From: an uncultured Caulobacterales bacterium
GTDB taxonomy: Bacteria; Pseudomonadota; Alphaproteobacteria; Caulobacterales; Caulobacteraceae
Direction of reading: 5' to 3'
Assembly (NCBI GenBank): GCA_903840435.1
Contig: CAIMFV010000045.1
Location: 1-64,000, forward strand
Length of the DNA: 64,000 nt
In this document: positions 25,059 through 34,955 of the stretch, in pieces
Numbering within the stretch: position 1 is the first letter of the stretch
Layout: the number at the start of each line of letters is the position of its first letter
Notes under the pieces: generated by a model
Told to the model about the DNA's origin: nothing
What the model saw: only the letters and a program-made list of their open reading frames with translations
Database searches by the model: none
Translations under genes and position numbers: made by a program

Positions 25059-25936
25059 GCGCCGACGCGACCTTTCGCTTCGCCCCCTCCCCGACCGGCC
25101 TACTCCACCTCGGCCACGCCTATTCGGCCCTGTTTGCTTGGGACCAAGCATGCGCGGCGGGCGGTCGGTTTTTACTCCGTATCGAAGATATCGACACGAC
25201 CCGGGTACGTCCCGAATATGAGGCCGCCATCTATGACGACTTGGCTTGGCTGGGGCTTGCCTGGGAAGAGCCGGTTTTGCGCCAGTCGGATCACGGCGCA
25301 ACCTATCGCCGCGCCCTCGATCACCTCACCTTCCTTGGCCTGACTTATTTTTGCTTCAAAACCCGGTCCGAACTGGCGCAAGACCTGTTGAGCGCGCCGC
25401 ACGGCCCGCAATCGGCCTATGTCGGCGCGCCCCTTTCGCCCGATGAGGAAGCGGAAAAACTCGCCAGTGGTGCGCCTTACGCGGTGCGCCTATCGCTCTC
25501 CAAGGCCAAGGCCTTTCTCGGCGCACAGTGGACCGAGCTCGGTTTTGAGGAGCGCGGCCTTGGCCCGGATGGCGAGACTGGCTGGATTGGCGCGCGCCCG
25601 GAGCTCCATGGCGACATCGTGCTTGCCCGCAAAGCGCTTGGCCTTGCCTATCATTTGTGCGTCGTGGTCGATGATGCGCGTCAGGGCGTGACCGAGGTGA
25701 CGCGCGGATGTGACTTGCAAGACGCAACCCACATTCAGGTGGTACTGCAGGCCCTCCTTGGCCTTCCCCGTCCGACCTACCGCCACCATGGTTTGCTGAT
25801 GGGCGAGGATGGCAAAAGGCTCGCCAAGCGCAATGGCGCTCCGGCTTTGCGCGACTTGCGTTTAGCAGGCGCTCCTGTCAGCGACGTCCGCGCGCTGATC
25901 GCTCAGCGCGTTGGGGTTGGGTGTTCGCCGCGATAG
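25055..25936 (+). CDS. gluQ: glutamyl-Q tRNA(Asp) synthetase
   Basis: 293 residues, the catalytic half of a glutamyl-tRNA synthetase without the anticodon-binding domain, as is normal for Glu[19 protein letters not shown] carries the HIGH-class motif (HLGH, residues 18-21) and KRLAKRNG (from residue 254) replaces KMSKS. It attaches glutamate to queuosine at the wobble position of tRNA(Asp). The zinc-binding cysteines of the E. coli enzyme are largely missing (only C in YFCFK remains), as in many alphaproteobacterial forms. The ATG overlaps the tetR stop by four bases. The 3' end overlaps the convergent hydroxybutyryl-CoA dehydrogenase gene by 34 bases. Confidence 0.92.
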   Translation: MSADATFRFAPSPTGLLHLGHAYSALFAWDQACAAGGRFLLRIEDIDTTRVRPEYEAAIYDDLAWLGLAWEEPVLRQSDHGATYRRALDHLTFLGLTYFCFKTRSELAQDLLSAPHGPQSAYVGAPLSPDEEAEKLASGAPYAVRLSLSKAKAFLGAQWTELGFEERGLGPDGETGWIGARPELHGDIVLARKALGLAYHLCVVVDDARQGVTEVTRGCDLQDATHIQVVLQALLGLPRPTYRHHGLLMGEDGKRLAKRNGAPALRDLRLAGAPVSDVRALIAQRVGVGCSPR

Positions 25937-26781
25937 TCGTAAAAGCCGCGCCCGGTCTTGCGACCGAGCCATCCGGCCTCGACATATTTCACCAACAGCG
26001 GGCAAGGACGATACTTCGAATCCGCCAGACCGTCGTGCAGCACATTCATGATGGCGAGCACCGTATCGAGGCCGATAAAATCGCCGAGCTCCAAGGGGCC
26101 CATTGGGTGATTGGCCCCAAGCTTTAAGGCTGTATCTATGGCCTCGACCGTGCCGACGCCTTCATAAAGCGTGTAGATGGCCTCATTGATCATCGGCACC
26201 AGGACACGATTGACAATAAAGGCCGGAAAATCCTCGGCATTGGCCGTGGTCTTGCCCAAGCTTCTGGCAAACCCGACCGCCTGCTCGTAGGTGCCCGGGT
26301 CGGTGGCAATGCCGCGAATAATCTCGACCAACTTCATCAGCGGCACAGGGTTCATAAAGTGCAGGCCGATAAACTTCTCCGGCCGATCCGTGACCGACGC
26401 CAACCGTGTGATGGAGATGGACGAGGTGTTGGAGGCAAGGATGGTGTCGGCGCCCAGATGTGGGGTAAGCGACTTGAAAATGGTCTTTTTCAGATCCTCG
26501 TTTTCCGAGGCAGCCTCGATCACCAAATCACTGGCCGCCACAGCCTCTAAGGCCTCTGCTGCGTGAATTCGGCTCAAGGTCGCGTCGCAATCTTCAACCT
26601 TGATCATGCCGCGTGCAGCTTGGCGGGTGAGGTTGCGTGAAATCGTGGCGAGACCAGCGGCGATTCTTTCTCCCGACACGTCATGCAGGCGCACGTCGTA
26701 GCCCGCCAGAGCACACACATGTGCAATGCCGCCGCCCATTTGACCGGCGCCAATCACGCCGACCGTCTTGATCTCAGCCAT
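25903..26781 (-). CDS. 3-hydroxybutyryl-CoA dehydrogenase
   Basis: 292 residues, the normal length of the single-function enzyme. NAD-binding motif [15 protein letters not shown] (residues 8-22), catalytic region [18 protein letters not shown] with the active His, and [20 protein letters not shown] in the C-terminal helical domain. It interconverts acetoacetyl-CoA and 3-hydroxybutyryl-CoA in beta-oxidation or PHB-type metabolism. It is a single gene; a thiolase that could act with it is at 51151. The last 34 bases overlap the end of gluQ on the opposite strand. Symbols hbd, paaH or fadB2 are all used for such genes. Confidence 0.93.
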   Translation of the reverse strand: MAEIKTVGVIGAGQMGGGIAHVCALAGYDVRLHDVSGERIAAGLATISRNLTRQAARGMIKVEDCDATLSRIHAAEALEAVAASDLVIEAASENEDLKKTIFKSLTPHLGADTILASNTSSISITRLASVTDRPEKFIGLHFMNPVPLMKLVEIIRGIATDPGTYEQAVGFARSLGKTTANAEDFPAFIVNRVLVPMINEAIYTLYEGVGTVEAIDTALKLGANHPMGPLELGDFIGLDTVLAIMNVLHDGLADSKYRPCPLLVKYVEAGWLGRKTGRGFYDYRGEHPTPTR

Positions 26782-26859
26782 TCAAGCGCCCTGTCGTCGG
26801 ACCAAGGTCCGAGCTCAAAATTCCCAGCTCGAAAAACTCAAGCTCGCTATCGATAAGAC

Positions 26860-26896
26860 TTTGCTGCGCCGCAAACAAGCCAAGTTTCGCAGCAAA
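26860..26896 (-). terminator. hairpin after the CoxE-like gene
   Basis: Inverted repeat TTTGCTGCG (26888-26896 on the minus strand) and CGCAGCAAA (26860-26868), nine perfect pairs around a 19-base loop that itself contains a smaller AAAC..GTTT stem. It starts eight bases after the stop of the VWA gene. There is no long T tract, so termination strength is uncertain. Confidence 0.45.
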
Positions 26897-26903
26897 AGTG
26901 AGG

Positions 26904-28082
26904 TTAGGCCCGTACCAATTCCCGCATGGCGCGATCAAGACCCTCCAATGTCAGGGGATACATCCGATCATTGACCAGTTGGCGGACAACACCAATGGAT
27001 TGGGTATGCTCCCAATACCGCTCGGGCGTTGGGTTTAGCCAGATCAGGCTGTCATAGATTTGGGTGACGCGGTCGAGCCAGATGGCGCCCGGCTCTTCGT
27101 TCCAATGCTCCACCGAACCGCCGGGATAGGTGATTTCGTAAGGGCTCATGGTCGCATCGCCGACAAAGATGACCTTATAGTCGGCTGGGAACTTATGAAG
27201 CACGTCCCAGGTGGCCAGCTTTTCAACATCGCGGCGGCGATTATCTTTCCACACCGCCTCATAAAGGCAGTTGTGGAAATAGAAGAATTCGAGGTTCTTA
27301 AACTCCGTCCGCGCCGCCGAGAATAACTCCTCGCACAGCTTGATATGGCTATCCATCGAGCCGCCAATATCGAAAAACAGCAGTACCTTGATCTTGTTGC
27401 GCCGCTCGGGCCGCATGACGATGTCGAGATAGCCTTGGCGTGAGGTGGCGTCGATGGTGCCGTTCAGGTCAAACTCGTCCGGCGCGCCCTCGCGGGCAAA
27501 CTTGCGCAAGCGCCTCAGGGCGATCTTGATGTTGCGGGTGCCGAGCTCGACCGTGTCGTCGAGGTTCTTATATTCCCGCTTGTCCCAGACCTTCACCGCC
27601 CGGCCATGGCGGCCCTTGTCTTGGCCGATGCGCACCCCTTCAGGATTATATCCATTGGCGCCGAAGGGCGAGGTTCCTGCCGTGCCGATCCATTTGGAGC
27701 CGCCTTCGTGGCGCTCTTTCTGTTCCTTCATCCGCTCAGCTAGGGCCTGCATCAACTTATCAAAGCCGCCCATGGCTTCGATCGCGGCCTTCTCCTCGTC
27801 GGTGAGAAACTTCTCGCTCAGCTTTTTCAACCAGTCGGCGGGAATGTCGGCGGTGAGGTTTTCATCGACCCGTTCAAAGCCTTTGAACACATGGCCGAAC
27901 ACCCGGTCGAACTTATCGAGATTACGTTCGTCCTTCACCAAGACCGAGCGCGACAGGTAGTAGAAATCGTCGACTTCGAGCCCGATGACATGCTTGTCCA
28001 TCGCCTCCATCAGGGTCAGGTACTCGCGCAGCGACACCGGAACCTTGGCATCGCGCAGTTCGGAGAAAAATCTCAGGAACAT
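26904..28082 (-). CDS. CoxE-like VWA domain protein
   Basis: 392 residues. The N-terminal ~200 residues carry the helical region typical of CoxE/YeaD-like proteins (for example FFSELRDAKVPVSLREYL). The VWA domain starts near residue 230 with a MIDAS motif in the form DIGGSMD (D238, G240, S242), that is D-x-G-x-S instead of D-x-S-x-S. Such proteins usually work with a MoxR-type AAA ATPase to insert metals or remodel complexes. No AAA gene is next to this one, so the partner must be elsewhere. Intact length; cytoplasmic by sequence. Confidence 0.85.
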   Translation of the reverse strand: MFLRFFSELRDAKVPVSLREYLTLMEAMDKHVIGLEVDDFYYLSRSVLVKDERNLDKFDRVFGHVFKGFERVDENLTADIPADWLKKLSEKFLTDEEKAAIEAMGGFDKLMQALAERMKEQKERHEGGSKWIGTAGTSPFGANGYNPEGVRIGQDKGRHGRAVKVWDKREYKNLDDTVELGTRNIKIALRRLRKFAREGAPDEFDLNGTIDATSRQGYLDIVMRPERRNKIKVLLFFDIGGSMDSHIKLCEELFSAARTEFKNLEFFYFHNCLYEAVWKDNRRRDVEKLATWDVLHKFPADYKVIFVGDATMSPYEITYPGGSVEHWNEEPGAIWLDRVTQIYDSLIWLNPTPERYWEHTQSIGVVRQLVNDRMYPLTLEGLDRAMRELVRA

Positions 28083-28155
28083 CCGGGGTCAGCCTCCAGG
28101 CCGCATCTTTAGAGATCAGGCTATGTCGCCCGCCCGGCGAGCTCAAGCGAAAGTC

Positions 28156-28692
28156 TTAAGGTGCCGGTGCGTCACGGCGAAAAATAAACTCATGATCAAG
28201 GGTCTCGCCGACGCGAAACCGGTAGTCGCCAACCTTTTTAAAGCCGTTGCGATAATAAAAGGCCTGGGCTTTCAGATTGCCTGACCAGACCCCAAGCCAG
28301 ACCCGGCGTCGGCCTTGGGCTGCCAACCAGTCCATAATGGCCTCAAACATCAGCCTACCGCCGCCCAGCCCTTGGGCCTCGCGCAGGAAATAGATGCGCT
28401 TCAACTCGCCGTCCGCAGGGTCCGCCTCATCATGAGGCAGGCTGTTGGGACCTGCCAAACCATAGCCGACAGCGCGACCGTTCCTTTCGGCGATCAGGTG
28501 GCGGCAGGTGGGGTCTTGCAGCAGCCGAGAAAGGGCGACCACCCCATAGGCGCGCGGGATAAATTCGGCGAGATCGGCGGCGCTGTAGGGCAGTGACAGG
28601 TCCTCGACAAAGGTTTCGCGAAAGGTCTCCTCCCCCAGGGCGCTCAAGATTTCAGCATCAGCCAGTGTGGCCTCGCGGAGGGTGAGGCTCAT
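28156..28692 (-). CDS. GNAT family N-acetyltransferase
   Basis: 178 residues. It starts MSLTLREATLADAEILSALG and has the acetyl-CoA binding motif A in the form REAQGLGGGRLMFEAIMDWL, followed by RRVWLGVWSGNLKAQAFYYR and the C-terminal NGFKKVGDYRF. The Q/R-x-x-G-x-G/A loop is present as QGLGGG. The substrate is unknown; this branch includes amine- and peptide-acetylating enzymes. The ATG overlaps the stop of the amino acid permease gene (ATGA at 28689-28692), so it is translated with it, which hints at acetylation of an imported amino acid or amine (inference only). Confidence 0.9.
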   Translation of the reverse strand: MSLTLREATLADAEILSALGEETFRETFVEDLSLPYSAADLAEFIPRAYGVVALSRLLQDPTCRHLIAERNGRAVGYGLAGPNSLPHDEADPADGELKRIYFLREAQGLGGGRLMFEAIMDWLAAQGRRRVWLGVWSGNLKAQAFYYRNGFKKVGDYRFRVGETLDHEFIFRRDAPAP

Positions 28693-30071
28693 CGCGCGCC
28701 CTCCCCCGACAGTTTGCGCCTGCGCCAAAAGACATAGGGCAAGGGCGCGATGACGACCAAGGCGGAGTAGAGCCCGCCCAGCGGATAGTCGAGCACCATG
28801 ACCGCAATCAGCGACGCCTGCACCAGCGATGCAGCAATGGCGATCCAGGGAAAGAGCGGCATTTTCCACGGCCGGGGCAAATCAGGTTCGGCGATGCGCA
28901 ATTTGATCGCCGACAGGCAGACCATCAAAATCGCACCAATGCTCCACGGCGCATAGATGCGCACAATCTCCTCGTAATGGCCGATGGCTGCGAAGGCGAG
29001 CGAGCCAACCGCGACCGCCAAAAGGCTCCGGCGCGGTGACCCGCCGGGCGCGACCACGGCAAGCGCCTTGGGCAAGATCTCATCTCGCGCCATAGCAAAG
29101 GTAATGCGCGAGGCCGCCATGACTTGCAGATTGACGATGGCGGCGAGGGAAATCAGGCTGCCAAGCGTGATCAACTGATCCGAAATCGGTCCGAGCACCC
29201 GTTTTGCCGCATCGCCCACCGCTAAGGTCGAGCCGGCCAGTTCGTGCGGGGTCAAGACATGCAAGGCCGCCGCATTGATCAGCACATAGAGGATGCTGAC
29301 CAAGCCAATCCCCCAAAAGGTGGCGCGGGCGACATTGCGTTCTGGATTTTCCACTTCCTCAGAAAAAAAGATCGCGCCATCCCAGCCCGCATAGGTCGAA
29401 TAGATGACCCGCACCGCCATGATCAACGCCCCTAATGAGGTCACCGGGGCAAGACTGACCGCCACCGCCACCGGCGAGCCCACCGGCTGATGGGGCACTA
29501 GGAACAGCACCAGCACCAGCAAGACCAGAGCACCGCCCTTGATGGCGCTGCCAAGACTTTGTGATCCGCCCGAAACGCGCGTGCCAATCCAGTTGATCGC
29601 GGTGACGGCCAAGATCAATCCGCCTGCCAAGACGGCATTGGGCACGCCGGGCGCCAAGCCCAGCCGATGAGCGAACTCGCCAAACACCACCGAGATGAAG
29701 GCATTGGACGCCACATATTGCAGCCAGCTCAACCAGCCCGTAACAAAGCCGACCGTCGGCCCAAAGGCCCTGCCAGCAATGGGGTAGGAGCCTCCCGCAC
29801 GGGGAATGGACGCGCCAGCCTCGACGAGCGGCATGGCGGCCAACATGGCCGAAACTCCGCCAAACGCCCACGCCACCAGGATCCAGGGCCCTGAAGTCAG
29901 GGCCGAGGCGACAACGCCCGGCGCGCGCAAAATGCCTGCCCCCACCACACCGCCGACCACAACGGCCAGTCCGAAAATCAGGCCGAGTACGCGCAGCAAC
30001 TGCACGGGCGCAGAATGGCCCCCGCCAGGGTGTTCCGCTTGCCCACTGGCATTCAATGCGTTTTGGTCCAC
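28689..30071 (-). CDS. APC family amino acid permease
   Basis: 460 residues from the GTG at 30071, which has AGGGG six bases upstream; the frame is open to 30221 but would then overlap the divergent deacetylase gene. About 12 membrane segments. TM1 carries VVVGGVVGAGILRAPG, the unwound substrate-binding glycine region of APC transporters, and TM6 follows YAGWDGAIFFSEEVENPERN. It imports or exchanges amino acids or polyamines; the specific substrate cannot be read. Translationally coupled to the downstream GNAT gene. Confidence 0.88.
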   Translation of the reverse strand: MDQNALNASGQAEHPGGGHSAPVQLLRVLGLIFGLAVVVGGVVGAGILRAPGVVASALTSGPWILVAWAFGGVSAMLAAMPLVEAGASIPRAGGSYPIAGRAFGPTVGFVTGWLSWLQYVASNAFISVVFGEFAHRLGLAPGVPNAVLAGGLILAVTAINWIGTRVSGGSQSLGSAIKGGALVLLVLVLFLVPHQPVGSPVAVAVSLAPVTSLGALIMAVRVIYSTYAGWDGAIFFSEEVENPERNVARATFWGIGLVSILYVLINAAALHVLTPHELAGSTLAVGDAAKRVLGPISDQLITLGSLISLAAIVNLQVMAASRITFAMARDEILPKALAVVAPGGSPRRSLLAVAVGSLAFAAIGHYEEIVRIYAPWSIGAILMVCLSAIKLRIAEPDLPRPWKMPLFPWIAIAASLVQASLIAVMVLDYPLGGLYSALVVIAPLPYVFWRRRKLSGEGAR

Positions 30072-30199
30072 GTCTGCCCCTTTATGGCCTCTTCTAAAAA
30101 ACCCTAGCCGAGCCACGGACACTGCGCCAGAGGAGGCGCCTTTCCCTTCAATCGGGTAAGCCCTCTTGTGCCCGCACCCTGCCACGGCAATATAGAAAA

Positions 30200-31120
30200 A
30201 TGTCGCTGCCGATCTACACACACCCCGCCATGCACCGCCATTCCAATGGCGAGCGTCACCCGGAGAAGCCAGAACGGCTATTGGCTGTCATGGACGCCCT
30301 TGTCGACGCGGACCTCGCCAGGGATGTTCGCGACGCCCCCTTGGTTGACCGCACCGATCTCGCCTTGGCGCACCCGCAGAGCTATCTTGATCACGTCTTC
30401 GCGTCAGAACCGACCCAAGGTCGGACGCGGCTTGATCCGGACACGGCCATGGCGCCAGGCAGTTTGGAGGCCGCCCGCCGGGCCGCAGGGGCCGTGTGCG
30501 CGGCAGTCGACGCCGTTTGGCGCGGTGACCATGACCGGGCGTTTTGCGCCGTTCGCCCTCCCGGCCATCACGCCGAAGCTGACACAGCCATGGGATTTTG
30601 CATCTTTTCCAATGTGGCCGTTGCCGCCCTCAAGGCCCGCAGACTTGGGTTTGAGCGCGTTGCGGTGATCGATTTCGACGTCCACCATGGCAATGGCACC
30701 CAATCGCTGTTCGAACACGATCCGACACTATTTTTTGGCTCGATCCATCAGTCGCCGCTTTATCCCGGCACGGGCGCCGAGACTGAGCGCGGGGTTGGCA
30801 ATATCTGCAATGCCACTGTCCCACCGCTGGCGTCCCGTCAAACCTGGCGTGCCACCTTCGAGCAGCGCCTGATGACGGCTTTGGATGAATTTGCTCCTGA
30901 CTTGATTTTGGTGTCGGCTGGCTTTGATGCCCATGCCCGCGACCCCTTGTCAGAACAGGCCTTGGAGGCATCGGACTTTGGCTGGGCGACCCGGTCAATT
31001 TTAAGCGTCGCGCGGAAACGATGCAAAGGACGGGTTGTTTCCTCGCTTGAGGGCGGATACGACCTAGAAGCTCTCGGGCGCTCCAGCGTGGCGCATCTCG
31101 AGGCACTTGGCGAGGGGTAA
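30200..31120 (+). CDS. histone deacetylase superfamily amidohydrolase
   Basis: 306 residues of the acetoin utilisation/acetylpolyamine amidohydrolase branch. Active-site marks: H123-H124 in RPPGHHAEADTAMGFC, zinc ligands in VIDFDVHHGNGTQ (D160, H162), ILVSAGFDAHARDP (third zinc ligand) and the C-terminal SLEGGYDL with the transition-state region. It deacetylates small acetylated amines or proteins in the cytoplasm. It is the first gene of a plus-strand string (phosphatase, xseB, ispA, dxs), an arrangement common in Caulobacterales. Divergent from the permease gene, 128 bases apart. Confidence 0.92.
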   Translation: MSLPIYTHPAMHRHSNGERHPEKPERLLAVMDALVDADLARDVRDAPLVDRTDLALAHPQSYLDHVFASEPTQGRTRLDPDTAMAPGSLEAARRAAGAVCAAVDAVWRGDHDRAFCAVRPPGHHAEADTAMGFCIFSNVAVAALKARRLGFERVAVIDFDVHHGNGTQSLFEHDPTLFFGSIHQSPLYPGTGAETERGVGNICNATVPPLASRQTWRATFEQRLMTALDEFAPDLILVSAGFDAHARDPLSEQALEASDFGWATRSILSVARKRCKGRVVSSLEGGYDLEALGRSSVAHLEALGEG

Positions 31121-31124
31121 GGGC

Positions 31125-31718
31125 TTGAACCGAGCGGCGCAGCGCGCCATTTCGCTCGCGCGTCACGGCGAGCCAGCCTTATCGCGAAAGGTTCGGCTGA
31201 GCGCGCGTGGCTACCGAGATTGGTGGGCGCAGTATGAGGAGGGTGGCATCCGCAAGGACCAGACCCCGCCTGCCGCCTTGCTCGACCGCGCGGCGCGCGC
31301 CGGTGCGCTTTTATCCTCCACCCGCCTCCGCGCTCGCGAAACTGCAGCCGCTGTCAGTGGCGGCCGCACGGTCGTTAGCGACGCTATTTTCATTGAGGCG
31401 CCCCTGCCCCCGCCGCCCCTGCCCGACGCCATCAAGCTTAGCCCAAGGCTTTGGGGAGTGGTGGCGCGTACAGCCTGGTGGTTTGGCTATGGCGAAGGCG
31501 GCGAAACGCGGGCGCAAGCCAAGGTACGGGCGGAAAAGGCGGCTGAGCGGTTGATTGCAGAAAGCGAGGCCCACGCCGAGGTCTTGCTGTTGGCCCATGG
31601 CTATTTCAATCACATGATCGGCGTCGCCCTAAAGGCGCGCGGCTGGCGCATGGCAGAAAATCAGGGTTTTCGCTATTGGGCTGTGCGCAGCTTCGTTGCA
31701 CCTCTACCTTCGGAATAA
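31125..31718 (+). CDS. histidine phosphatase superfamily protein
   Basis: 197 residues. The catalytic RHG motif is at ARHGEP (H14), a second arginine region at [11 protein letters not shown] (65-75) and the distal catalytic His at [11 protein letters not shown] (H158). The substrate is unknown; it is not a full-length phosphoglycerate mutase. Start: TTG at 31125, with GAGGGG seven bases upstream spanning the previous gene's stop; an upstream TTG at 31107 lies inside the deacetylase gene and is less likely. The proline stretch PLPPPPLP (93-100) is unusual for the family. Confidence 0.82.
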   Translation: MNRAAQRAISLARHGEPALSRKVRLSARGYRDWWAQYEEGGIRKDQTPPAALLDRAARAGALLSSTRLRARETAAAVSGGRTVVSDAIFIEAPLPPPPLPDAIKLSPRLWGVVARTAWWFGYGEGGETRAQAKVRAEKAAERLIAESEAHAEVLLLAHGYFNHMIGVALKARGWRMAENQGFRYWAVRSFVAPLPSE

Positions 31719-31795
31719 AGGCAAACCATGCCCTCCGCCCGCACCTCGGCAACACCCATCCCGCCACGGCGAGTTTCGCCCTTGAGATCGTGCTC

Positions 31796-32041
31796 ATGAC
31801 AGACGCATCCGACATTCCCACGCTGAGTTTTGAACAGGCCCTAGCCGAGCTCGAATCGATTGTGCGCGCCTTGGAGTCCGGCCAGGCGCCGCTCGAGCAA
31901 TCGATTCAAAACTATGAACGCGGCGCAGCGCTCAAGGCCCATTGCGAGGCGAAGTTGGCGGCGGCGCGTTTGCGCGTCGAGAAGATTGTCTTGAGCGCCA
32001 GTGGCGAACCGAGCGCCGTGCAGGCGGCGGACTTTGGCTGA
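31796..32041 (+). CDS. xseB: exodeoxyribonuclease VII small subunit
   Basis: 81 residues, the normal size. The family core is [20 protein letters not shown] followed by [12 protein letters not shown] and a helical C-terminus with [11 protein letters not shown]. XseB binds the large subunit XseA to form the single-strand-specific exonuclease VII in the cytoplasm. The ATG at 31796 gives [14 protein letters not shown]; a GTG two codons earlier is possible. xseA is not in the window. It lies 19 bases ahead of ispA, the usual arrangement in proteobacteria. Confidence 0.95.
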   Translation: MTDASDIPTLSFEQALAELESIVRALESGQAPLEQSIQNYERGAALKAHCEAKLAAARLRVEKIVLSASGEPSAVQAADFG

Positions 32042-32060
32042 TCATGCGGAAGGCCCAAGG

Positions 32061-32963
32061 GTGAGTTCGCCACATTTGGTCATCGGTCGCGAGGAATTAG
32101 CCCGACGGGTCTCGGATGCGGCGGACCTTGTCACTGTGGCGCTGGACGCCCTCTTGCCGCGCGCGGAAGGCCCTGAACACCGGCTGACCGAGGCCATGCG
32201 TTATGCAGCCCTCGGACCGGGAAAGCGCCTGCGCCCCTTCTTCGCACTCGAAGCCGCCAAAATGTTCGACATTGAGGAGCGACCGGTGCTGCGCGCCGCC
32301 TGCGCGCTCGAATGTATTCACGCCTATAGCCTTGTCCACGACGATCTCCCGTGCATGGACGATGACGACCTGCGCCGAGGCAGGCCCACCGTTCACAAGG
32401 CCTATGACCAAGCCACAGCGGTGCTGGTCGGCGATGCCCTACAATCGACAGCGTTTGAAATTCTCACCCATCCCGACACCCACGACAATCCGGCCATTCG
32501 CGCTGAACTGGCTCTAGAGCTCGCGCGCGCCAGCGGCGCCAATGGCATGGCTGGCGGTCAAATGGTTGATATTCTGGGCGCGCGCGACGACCTCGAACAA
32601 GTAAGTCGTATGCAGCGGCTGAAAACCGGCGCACTGATCGCCTATGCTTTTGAAATCCCGCTGATCATTTCCACGGCCGCCGATGGGCGTCGCGGTGCGT
32701 TGCGCGCCTTTGCCCAGGCCTTGGGCCTCGCCTATCAAATTGTCGACGATCTCATCGATGCCGAGGGCGAGGTCGCCAAGGCCGGAAAGGCCGTGCGCAA
32801 AGATGCGGCGAAGGGCAAGGCCAATTTTGTGACGCTGTTGGGGGTCGAGGCCGCGCGCGCCAAGGTTGAGACTTTGCGCCACGAGTGCCATACGCACTTG
32901 GAAATCTTCGGACGACGCGCCACATACCTTCGAGAAAGCGCGGACTTCGTGCTAAGACCCTAA
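32061..32963 (+). CDS. ispA: farnesyl/geranylgeranyl diphosphate synthase
   Basis: 300 residues. The first aspartate-rich motif is [10 protein letters not shown] (94-103) and the second is DDLID (229-233), with [13 protein letters not shown] before them and GGQMVDI and KTGALI in between. This is a short-chain all-trans prenyl synthase that condenses IPP with allylic diphosphates. The GTG at 32061 was selected because GGAAGG lies seven bases upstream and the family normally starts just before this point. It works directly upstream of dxs in the same operon, so precursor supply and chain elongation are co-expressed. Confidence 0.93.
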   Translation: MSSPHLVIGREELARRVSDAADLVTVALDALLPRAEGPEHRLTEAMRYAALGPGKRLRPFFALEAAKMFDIEERPVLRAACALECIHAYSLVHDDLPCMDDDDLRRGRPTVHKAYDQATAVLVGDALQSTAFEILTHPDTHDNPAIRAELALELARASGANGMAGGQMVDILGARDDLEQVSRMQRLKTGALIAYAFEIPLIISTAADGRRGALRAFAQALGLAYQIVDDLIDAEGEVAKAGKAVRKDAAKGKANFVTLLGVEAARAKVETLRHECHTHLEIFGRRATYLRESADFVLRP

Positions 32964-33021
32964 AAGAAAAGCGCGGTTGGGCCCCTCAGTCCACAACCGC
33001 CCCTCTATGAACCGAGGCCCA

Positions 33022-34935
33022 ATGCCCCCGACGACGCCGCTCCTGGACCAGGTGCAAACACCTGCGGATTTTCGCACCTTCTCGCTCGCCCAATTAAAAC
33101 AGTTGGCCGACGAGGTGCGCGCGGAAACCATTGACGCTGTCTCGGTCACTGGCGGTCACTTGGGGGCGGGCCTTGGGGTGGTCGAATTGACCGTCGCTCT
33201 GCACCATGTCTTTGAGACGCCCGACGACATCTTGATCTGGGATGTGGGGCATCAGGCCTATCCGCATAAGATCTTGACCGGTCGCCGCGACCGCATCCGC
33301 ACACTGCGGCAAGGTGGCGGACTGTCTGGCTTCACCAAGCGCTCAGAAAGCCCCTACGATCCTTTCGGCGCCGCCCACGCCTCCACCTCTATTTCCGCAG
33401 CCCTCGGATTTTGCGCCTCTCGCGACCAGCAAGGCCGTGACAATCGCGTCGTGGCGGTGATTGGCGACGGCGCCATGAGTGCGGGAATGGCCTATGAGGC
33501 GATGAATAATGCGGTCGAAGCGACCAGGGGCCAACTGACCGTCATTCTCAACGATAACGACATGTCCATCGCCCCGCCGGTGGGGGCGATGAGCGCCTAT
33601 CTGGCCGGGCTTGTTTCCGGCGGTGCCTATCAGTCTTTCCGTAAGCTCGGTCGTGCGGTTGCCCACGCCCTGCCCCGCCCGCTGCAGGAAGCCGCGCGCA
33701 AGGCTGAGGAATATGCGCGCGGCATGGCGACAGGCGGAACGTTCTTTGAAGAGCTCGGCTTCTACTATGTCGGCCCGATCGATGGCCACAATATGGAGCA
33801 CTTGGTCAATGTTCTAAAAAATGTTCGCGAAATCAAAGATAAACCTGTGCTTGTTCATGTGGTGACGCAAAAGGGCAAGGGCTATGGTCCGGCCGAGAAC
33901 GCTGCTGACAAATACCATGGCGTGGTGCGGTTTGACGTGGTCACCGGTGTTCAATCCAAGGCGAAGTCCAACGCGCCAAGCTACACCAAGGTGTTTGGCG
34001 AGGAACTGACCAAAAGGGCGGAACAGGACGAGCGGATTGTCGGCATTACCGCGGCCATGCCTGCGGGCACGGGTCTCGACATCATGGCCAAGCGTTTTCC
34101 AGACCGCGTCTTCGACGTCGGCATCGCCGAACAGCACGCGGTCACCTTCGCCGCAGGCCTCGCTGCCGATGGCATGAAGCCGTTCTGCGCCATCTATTCG
34201 ACCTTCCTGCAACGCGGCTATGATCAGGTGGTTCACGACGTGGCGATCCAGGGCCTGCCCGTTCGCTTCGCGCTGGACCGCGCGGGTCTGGTTGGCGCCG
34301 ATGGGGCGACCCATGCTGGCAGTTTCGACATTGGCTTTTTAAGCGCCTTGCCCGGCATGATTCTAATGGCCCCGTCAGACGAGGCAGAACTGGCGGGAAT
34401 GATTGCCACGGCCTGTGAGATCGATGACCGACCCTCGGCCTTCCGCTATCCGCGTGGAGATGGGGTCGGCGTGGAAATTCCTCTGCTTGCCCCCCCTGTG
34501 GCGATTGGCAAGGGGCGGATTGTCCGAGAAGGAACGGCGCTCGCCATTCTCTCGCTCGGCACACGCTTGCAGGAGGCCTTGCGGGCTGCGGAACTGCTGG
34601 CGGCGCGGGGACTAAGCGTCACGGTCGCCGACGCCCGATTTGCCAAGCCGCTCGACATTGATCTGACCCTGCGCCTCGCCCGCGAGCATGAAGCCTTGTT
34701 GACGGTGGAGGAAGGGGCAACCGGCGGCTTCGGCTCCTTGGTCCTGCACAGCCTCGCCGCCCACGGTGCGCTGGATCGCGGGCTGAAGGTCAGAAGCCTG
34801 ACCCTGCCTGACACCTTCCAGGATCATGACACGCCCGACGCCATGTATGCCCAGGCCGGGCTGGACGCCGAGGGGATTGTCCGTGCGGCGCTCGCAGCGC
34901 TGGGTGTGTCCAAAGAAGCTGCGGCGCGGGCTTAA
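33022..34935 (+). CDS. dxs: 1-deoxy-D-xylulose-5-phosphate synthase
   Basis: 637 residues from the ATG at 33022, which has GAGG at a proper distance; ATG 33007 and an earlier TTG (32977) lack one. Thiamine diphosphate enzyme: [18 protein letters not shown] with NDND (around 177-180) binds Mg-Th[20 protein letters not shown] lies near the start, and [15 protein letters not shown] and the transketolase C-domain follow. It condenses pyruvate and glyceraldehyde 3-phosphate, the entry step of the MEP isoprenoid pathway. Last gene of the deacetylase-xseB-ispA-dxs string; convergent with flgH, 20 bases apart. Confidence 0.96.
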   Translation: MPPTTPLLDQVQTPADFRTFSLAQLKQLADEVRAETIDAVSVTGGHLGAGLGVVELTVALHHVFETPDDILIWDVGHQAYPHKILTGRRDRIRTLRQGGGLSGFTKRSESPYDPFGAAHASTSISAALGFCASRDQQGRDNRVVAVIGDGAMSAGMAYEAMNNAVEATRGQLTVILNDNDMSIAPPVGAMSAYLAGLVSGGAYQSFRKLGRAVAHALPRPLQEAARKAEEYARGMATGGTFFEELGFYYVGPIDGHNMEHLVNVLKNVREIKDKPVLVHVVTQKGKGYGPAENAADKYHGVVRFDVVTGVQSKAKSNAPSYTKVFGEELTKRAEQDERIVGITAAMPAGTGLDIMAKRFPDRVFDVGIAEQHAVTFAAGLAADGMKPFCAIYSTFLQRGYDQVVHDVAIQGLPVRFALDRAGLVGADGATHAGSFDIGFLSALPGMILMAPSDEAELAGMIATACEIDDRPSAFRYPRGDGVGVEIPLLAPPVAIGKGRIVREGTALAILSLGTRLQEALRAAELLAARGLSVTVADARFAKPLDIDLTLRLAREHEALLTVEEGATGGFGSLVLHSLAAHGALDRGLKVRSLTLPDTFQDHDTPDAMYAQAGLDAEGIVRAALAALGVSKEAAARA

Positions 34936-34955
34936 GCCACGGACGGGCCTGTCGT

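Noticed and set aside
24393-25301. Open frame of 302 codons on the minus strand
   Set aside because: Antisense to the tetR and gluQ genes, very rich in Arg/Gly, no domain; a shadow frame.
28692-28869. N-terminal extension of the GNAT protein
   Set aside because: The extra 59 codons overlap the permease gene in another frame; the ATG at 28692 forms the ATGA coupling site and gives the family start.
30071-30221. N-terminal extension of the amino acid permease to 30221
   Set aside because: It would overlap the start of the divergent deacetylase gene and has no membrane or family character; the GTG at 30071 has a good ribosome binding site.
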